This document shows, piece by piece, positions 61,344 to 64,000 of a stretch of DNA of 64,000 bases. The DNA lies in the NCBI GenBank assembly GCA_001829185.1, contig MIAR01000023.1, positions 1 to 64,000 on the forward strand. Reading direction: 5' to 3'. The first letter of the stretch is position 1, and the number at the start of each line of letters is the position of its first letter. The DNA is from Spirochaetes bacterium GWB1_60_80. Its GTDB lineage: Bacteria > Spirochaetota > Spirochaetia > Treponematales > UBA12059. The position numbers were made by a program, and so were the translations under genes. The notes beneath the pieces are model-generated. The model worked only from the letters and a program-made list of their open reading frames with translations. It ran no database searches and was not told where the DNA came from.

Positions 61344-62378
61344 ATGACCGAAGTCCTGTCTCAGGACGAAATTGATCAACTACTCACCGCCATCAATGCC
61401 GGCGATACCTCGCTGGAAACCGTCCAATCGGCCACCGATTCGCGCAAGATCAAGATCTACGACTTCCGCCGCCCGGACAAGTTTTCCAAGGAGCAGATGC
61501 GTACCGTGCAGAACATGCACGAAACCTTCGCCCGCCTGACCACCACCAACCTATCGGCGTCCTTGCGCATCCTGTCCAACGTGCACGTCGCGTCGGTCGA
61601 CCAGCTGACTTACGAAGAATTCATCCGCTCCATCCCGACCACCACCACGCTGGCCCTGGTCAGCATGGATCCGCTCAAGGGCCAGATTATCCTGGAGATC
61701 GACCCGGCCGTCACCTTTACCATCATCGACCGCCTGTTCGGCGGCCAGGGCGAGGGCTCCAAGCTGACCCGCGAGCTGACCGACATCGAGCGCTCGGTGG
61801 TCGAGGGCATCATCGTCAAGATCCTGGGCAACTTGCGCGAAGCCTGGACCCAGGTCATCGACCTGCGGCCGCGCCTGTCCCAGATCGAGGTCAACCCGCA
61901 ATTCGCGCAGATCGTGCCGCCCACCGAGATGGTGGTGCTGGTAACGCTGGAAACCAAGATCGGCGAGGTCGAGGGCATGATGAACCTCTGCATTCCCTAC
62001 CTGACCATCGAGCCGATCATCTCCAAATTGTCGGCCCAGTATTGGTATTCGTCGGTGCGCCGCGGCGCCACCACCGAAAACCTGAACATCCTGAAGGATA
62101 AACTGTCCACCATCGAAGTACCGGTCATCGCCGAGATCGGCCGCATCAAGGTGACGGTGCGCGATGTGCTCAACCTGCACCTGAACGACGTTATCCGCCT
62201 GTACAACGTCAAGGTGGACGACGCGATGCTGCTCAACGTCGGCAACAAGAAGAAGTTCCTGTGCCGGCCCGGCGTCATCGGCCGCAAGATGGCGGTGCAG
62301 GTTACCAGGCGGCTGGAAGAAGCCGGCCATGAGGAATTCGAAGAATTGACTGCGGAAGGCGAGGATAGTTATGAGTGA
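61344..62378 (+). CDS. fliM: Flagellar switch protein FliM
   Basis: 344 residues. N-terminal LSQDEIDQLLTAI binds phospho-CheY; the CheC-like middle domain includes QNMHETFARLTTTNLSASLR and FIIDRLFGGQG-like FTIIDRLFGGQGEG; the C-terminal SpoA domain follows (LSTIEVPVIAEIGRIKVTVRDVLNL). GGAG (61333-61336) lies 7 nt before ATG 61344. Overlaps fliN by 8 nt. Confidence 0.96.
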   Translation: MTEVLSQDEIDQLLTAINAGDTSLETVQSATDSRKIKIYDFRRPDKFSKEQMRTVQNMHETFARLTTTNLSASLRILSNVHVASVDQLTYEEFIRSIPTTTTLALVSMDPLKGQIILEIDPAVTFTIIDRLFGGQGEGSKLTRELTDIERSVVEGIIVKILGNLREAWTQVIDLRPRLSQIEVNPQFAQIVPPTEMVVLVTLETKIGEVEGMMNLCIPYLTIEPIISKLSAQYWYSSVRRGATTENLNILKDKLSTIEVPVIAEIGRIKVTVRDVLNLHLNDVIRLYNVKVDDAMLLNVGNKKKFLCRPGVIGRKMAVQVTRRLEEAGHEEFEELTAEGEDSYE

Positions 62379-63612
62379 TGGTTCCCTCTCCCAAGAAGAA
62401 ATTGATTCCCTGTTGTCCGGCCTCGATCCGGGAGTAGGCGCGGCGGCATCGCCCAAGGCCGGCGCCGGCCTGTCGTCCGGCGAGGTGAAGGCCTTCAAGG
62501 AGATGCTCGACTCGCTTAGTTCCACTCAGGCCCAGAACCTGTCGGCCATCACCGGCGAAAATGTCCAGGTGAGCGCCTTCTCGGTCGACCAGACTAACCG
62601 CGACGGCATGTTGCCGTCGCTGCCCGACGAGGCTCTTGAGGTGCGGGTCGACATGACCGGCGGCATCCCCGGCGACCACTTCTTCCTCATCCCCAAGGAT
62701 ACGGCGGTCAAGATCGCCGCCCTGGCCAACAAAGACGAATCGCTGACCGACCTCGACGACATGGCCATTTCTATCGTCGCCGAGTGCGTTTCCAATATCA
62801 CCGGCACCGAGATCACGCTCTTCTCCGAGAAATCGGGCAACCGCTCGCTGCAATCCGACCCGGCTGAAGGCAACTTCGGTCCCAAGGCCATGGCCCGCTT
62901 CCCGAACGGCGACTTTTTCCGGGTGGCCTGGGAACTGCAGATGGAGGGCAAACCCTTCCGGCTGTGGGAGGTCTTCGCCCAGTCCTTCGTCAAGGATATC
63001 GTGGCCGGTTCCGGCCTGGCCGTCGACAACAGCCCGGCGCCGGCCGCCATGGGCATGCAAGGCGGCATGGGCCAGGCGCAGATGGGCAACATGGGCATGC
63101 AGGGCGGCATGGGCCAACAGCAGATGGGCAACATGGGTAACATGGGCATGCAGGGCGGTTATGGCCAGCAGCAAATGGGCAACATGGGCATGCAGGGCAA
63201 CATGGGCCAACAGCAGATGGGCAACATGGGTATGCAGGGCGGTTACGGCCAGCAGTCCATGTACCAGCAAGGCGGCATGCCGGGCATGATGTCGCCCAAC
63301 GTCCAGCCGGTCCAGTTCGCCAACCTCGGCGTGGGCATGCCAATGCACGAAGGCGGCAATATCGGCTTAATCATGGACGTCTACATGGAGCTGACCGTCG
63401 AGCTGGGACGCACCAAGCGGCTGATCAAGGATATCCTGGGCATCGGCGAAGGCACCATCCTCGAGCTGGACAAGCTGGCCGGCGAGCCGGTCGACATCCT
63501 GGTAAACCACAAGCCGATCGCCAAGGGCGAGGTCGTGGTCATCGACGAAAACTTCGGCGTGCGCGTCACCGAGATTCTGTCGCCCATGGAACGGGTCTCC
63601 GATCTGGGCTGA
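62371..63612 (+). CDS. fliY: Flagellar switch protein FliN/FliY with Met-Gly-Gln repeat linker
   Basis: 413 residues, far longer than FliN (~140). N-terminal SLSQEEIDSLLSGL resembles the FliM CheY-binding peptide; residues about 60-215 are a CheC/FliY-like domain; about 227-300 a Met/Gly/Gln/Asn-rich linker of five near-14-residue repeats (MGMQGGMGQQQMGN type); the last ~90 residues are the SpoA domain (LIMDVYMELTVELGRTKRLIKDILGIGEGTILELDKLAGEPVDILVN). So FliY architecture, replacing FliN in the C-ring. Overlaps fliM as ATGAGTGA. Confidence 0.93.
   Translation: MSDGSLSQEEIDSLLSGLDPGVGAAASPKAGAGLSSGEVKAFKEMLDSLSSTQAQNLSAITGENVQVSAFSVDQTNRDGMLPSLPDEALEVRVDMTGGIPGDHFFLIPKDTAVKIAALANKDESLTDLDDMAISIVAECVSNITGTEITLFSEKSGNRSLQSDPAEGNFGPKAMARFPNGDFFRVAWELQMEGKPFRLWEVFAQSFVKDIVAGSGLAVDNSPAPAAMGMQGGMGQAQMGNMGMQGGMGQQQMGNMGNMGMQGGYGQQQMGNMGMQGNMGQQQMGNMGMQGGYGQQSMYQQGGMPGMMSPNVQPVQFANLGVGMPMHEGGNIGLIMDVYMELTVELGRTKRLIKDILGIGEGTILELDKLAGEPVDILVNHKPIAKGEVVVIDENFGVRVTEILSPMERVSDLG
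63049..63267 (+). repeat. Five imperfect tandem repeats in fliY
   Basis: Units start at 63049, 63091, 63142, 63184 and 63226; four are 42 bp and one 51 bp (an extra MGN). Each encodes MGMQG(G/N)(M/Y)GQ(Q/A)QMGN or close to it. Third-position differences between units show that the peptide is under selection or that the repeats are not brand new. Confidence 0.9.
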
Positions 63613-63637
63613 TCCAAGCGGCCCGTGCATCATCGAA

Positions 63638-63663
63638 CCGTCCGCCAACGCGGGCGGTTTTTT
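63638..63663 (+). terminator. Intrinsic terminator behind fliY
   Basis: CCGTCCGC (63638-63645), loop CAAC, GCGGGCGG (63650-63657, one U-G pair), then T6 (63658-63663). Confidence 0.88.
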
Positions 63664-63768
63664 AGTCTCCCCGGAGTGGCTAGCGCTGCCGATTGCCGAC
63701 CGGCGGCCAGCCAGATCAAATCAAGGCCGGATCAATAAATATTCGCGACTGCCCCAGCACGGGGCGTG

Positions 63769-63797
63769 TTGCCATTTTTACCTAAACAGGATAGAAT
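63769..63797 (+). promoter_or_regulatory. Sigma70-type promoter of fliO
   Basis: TTGCCA (63769-63774), 17-nt spacer, TAGAAT (63792-63797); five of six matches in both boxes. It lies between the fliY terminator and the fliO start and would give a leader of about 13 nt. Confidence 0.75.
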
Positions 63798-63816
63798 AAG
63801 GCTTGGGGGAGGGGCA

Positions 63817-64000
63817 TTGAAAAAAAATATCCGGATACTCTGCCTATGCTCGGCCTGGCTGTTGCTGAGCGGCCTGGCGATGGCTCAGAGCGCCGCTGCC
63901 CCGCTAGGCGATGGCAACACGAACGGTGGCGCCGCTGTCGCGGATGCTACCGAACCAGCCGCCGCCCCGGCCATTACCGACGAGACGCTGCTTGGCTTTG
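63817..64000 (+). CDS. fliO: Flagellar biosynthesis protein FliO/FliZ (5' part)
   Basis: A frame open to the window end, 61 codons. TTG start at 63817 after GGGGGAGGGG (63805-63814). It begins with a signal peptide (MKKNIRILCLCSAWLLLSGL, cleavage near AMA-Q) and continues as an Ala/Thr-rich periplasmic segment, as in spirochaete FliO/FliZ, which precedes fliP. Gene identity is inferred from position and signal; the conserved transmembrane part lies outside the window. Confidence 0.65.
   Translation, partial: MKKNIRILCLCSAWLLLSGLAMAQSAAAPLGDGNTNGGAAVADATEPAAAPAITDETLLGF

Overview
The window comes from a GC-rich (roughly 60-65% by eye) spirochaete, most likely a member or close relative of the Treponema lineage; genus and species cannot be read from the sequence. 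Three things point there. The flagellar operon carries the spirochaete collar-protein gene flbB and a flbD (swrD) gene. The hook protein FlgE has Lys165 and Cys178, the residue numbers of the lysinoalanine cross-link known from Treponema denticola. A division cluster (mraZ-rsmH-ftsL-murF-mraY-ftsW-ftsQ-ftsA-ftsZ) runs through xer, dprA, topA, xer and hslVU into flgB, an order I recall from treponemes. The GC content argues against T. pallidum and T. denticola themselves.

Layout. 1-850: end of an rRNA operon (23S 3' end, 5S), a 120-nt palindrome and a 32-bp direct repeat. 0.9-3.0 kb: a TetR repressor, a promoter overlapped by two palindromic operators, a membrane protein, a frameshifted small gene and a hypothetical gene on the minus strand. 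3.1-7.9 kb: tightly overlapped operon folP-cdaA-cdaR-acpS-DUF2225-truA (folate, c-di-AMP, carrier-protein activation, tRNA pseudouridine). 7.9-13.2 kb: a DUF4349 lipoprotein, a DUF4359-like small protein, and a three-gene overlapping set: 7TM receptor/SpoIIE-like phosphatase, nuclease-fold protein, methyltransferase. 13.3-14.7 kb: a lower-GC, probably acquired TetR/membrane-protein pair ending in a truncated flavodoxin gene. 14.8-18.8 kb: efp, a methyltransferase, pckG. 18.8-24.9 kb (minus): a large membrane-anchored beta-propeller protein, a lipoprotein and recG in one transcription unit. 25.0-26.3 kb: one oxidoreductase gene between two perfect 139-bp inverted repeats. 26.6-30.5 kb: glycogen phosphorylase and a CNNM/CorC-type transporter preceded by a probable leaderless upstream ORF.

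30.9-63.6 kb is one co-directional block of about 33 kb. It starts at a mraZ promoter followed by phased MraZ boxes and passes through wall precursor synthesis, divisome, chromosome dimer resolution/topology and HslVU protease. It then holds flgB-flgC-fliE-fliF-fliG-fliH-fliI-fliJ-flbB-fliK-flgD-flgE, an internal terminator, then flbD-motA-motB-fliL-fliM-fliN(Y). A terminator and a new sigma70-type promoter follow, and the window ends inside fliO.

The most unusual features are the invertible-looking oxidoreductase cassette, whose repeat shares a hairpin with a site behind motB (with a compensatory base-pair change); the Met/Gly/Gln-rich repeat linker in the FliN/FliY switch protein; probable leaderless promoters; a CTG start for ftsA; and the receptor/nuclease-fold/methyltransferase set.
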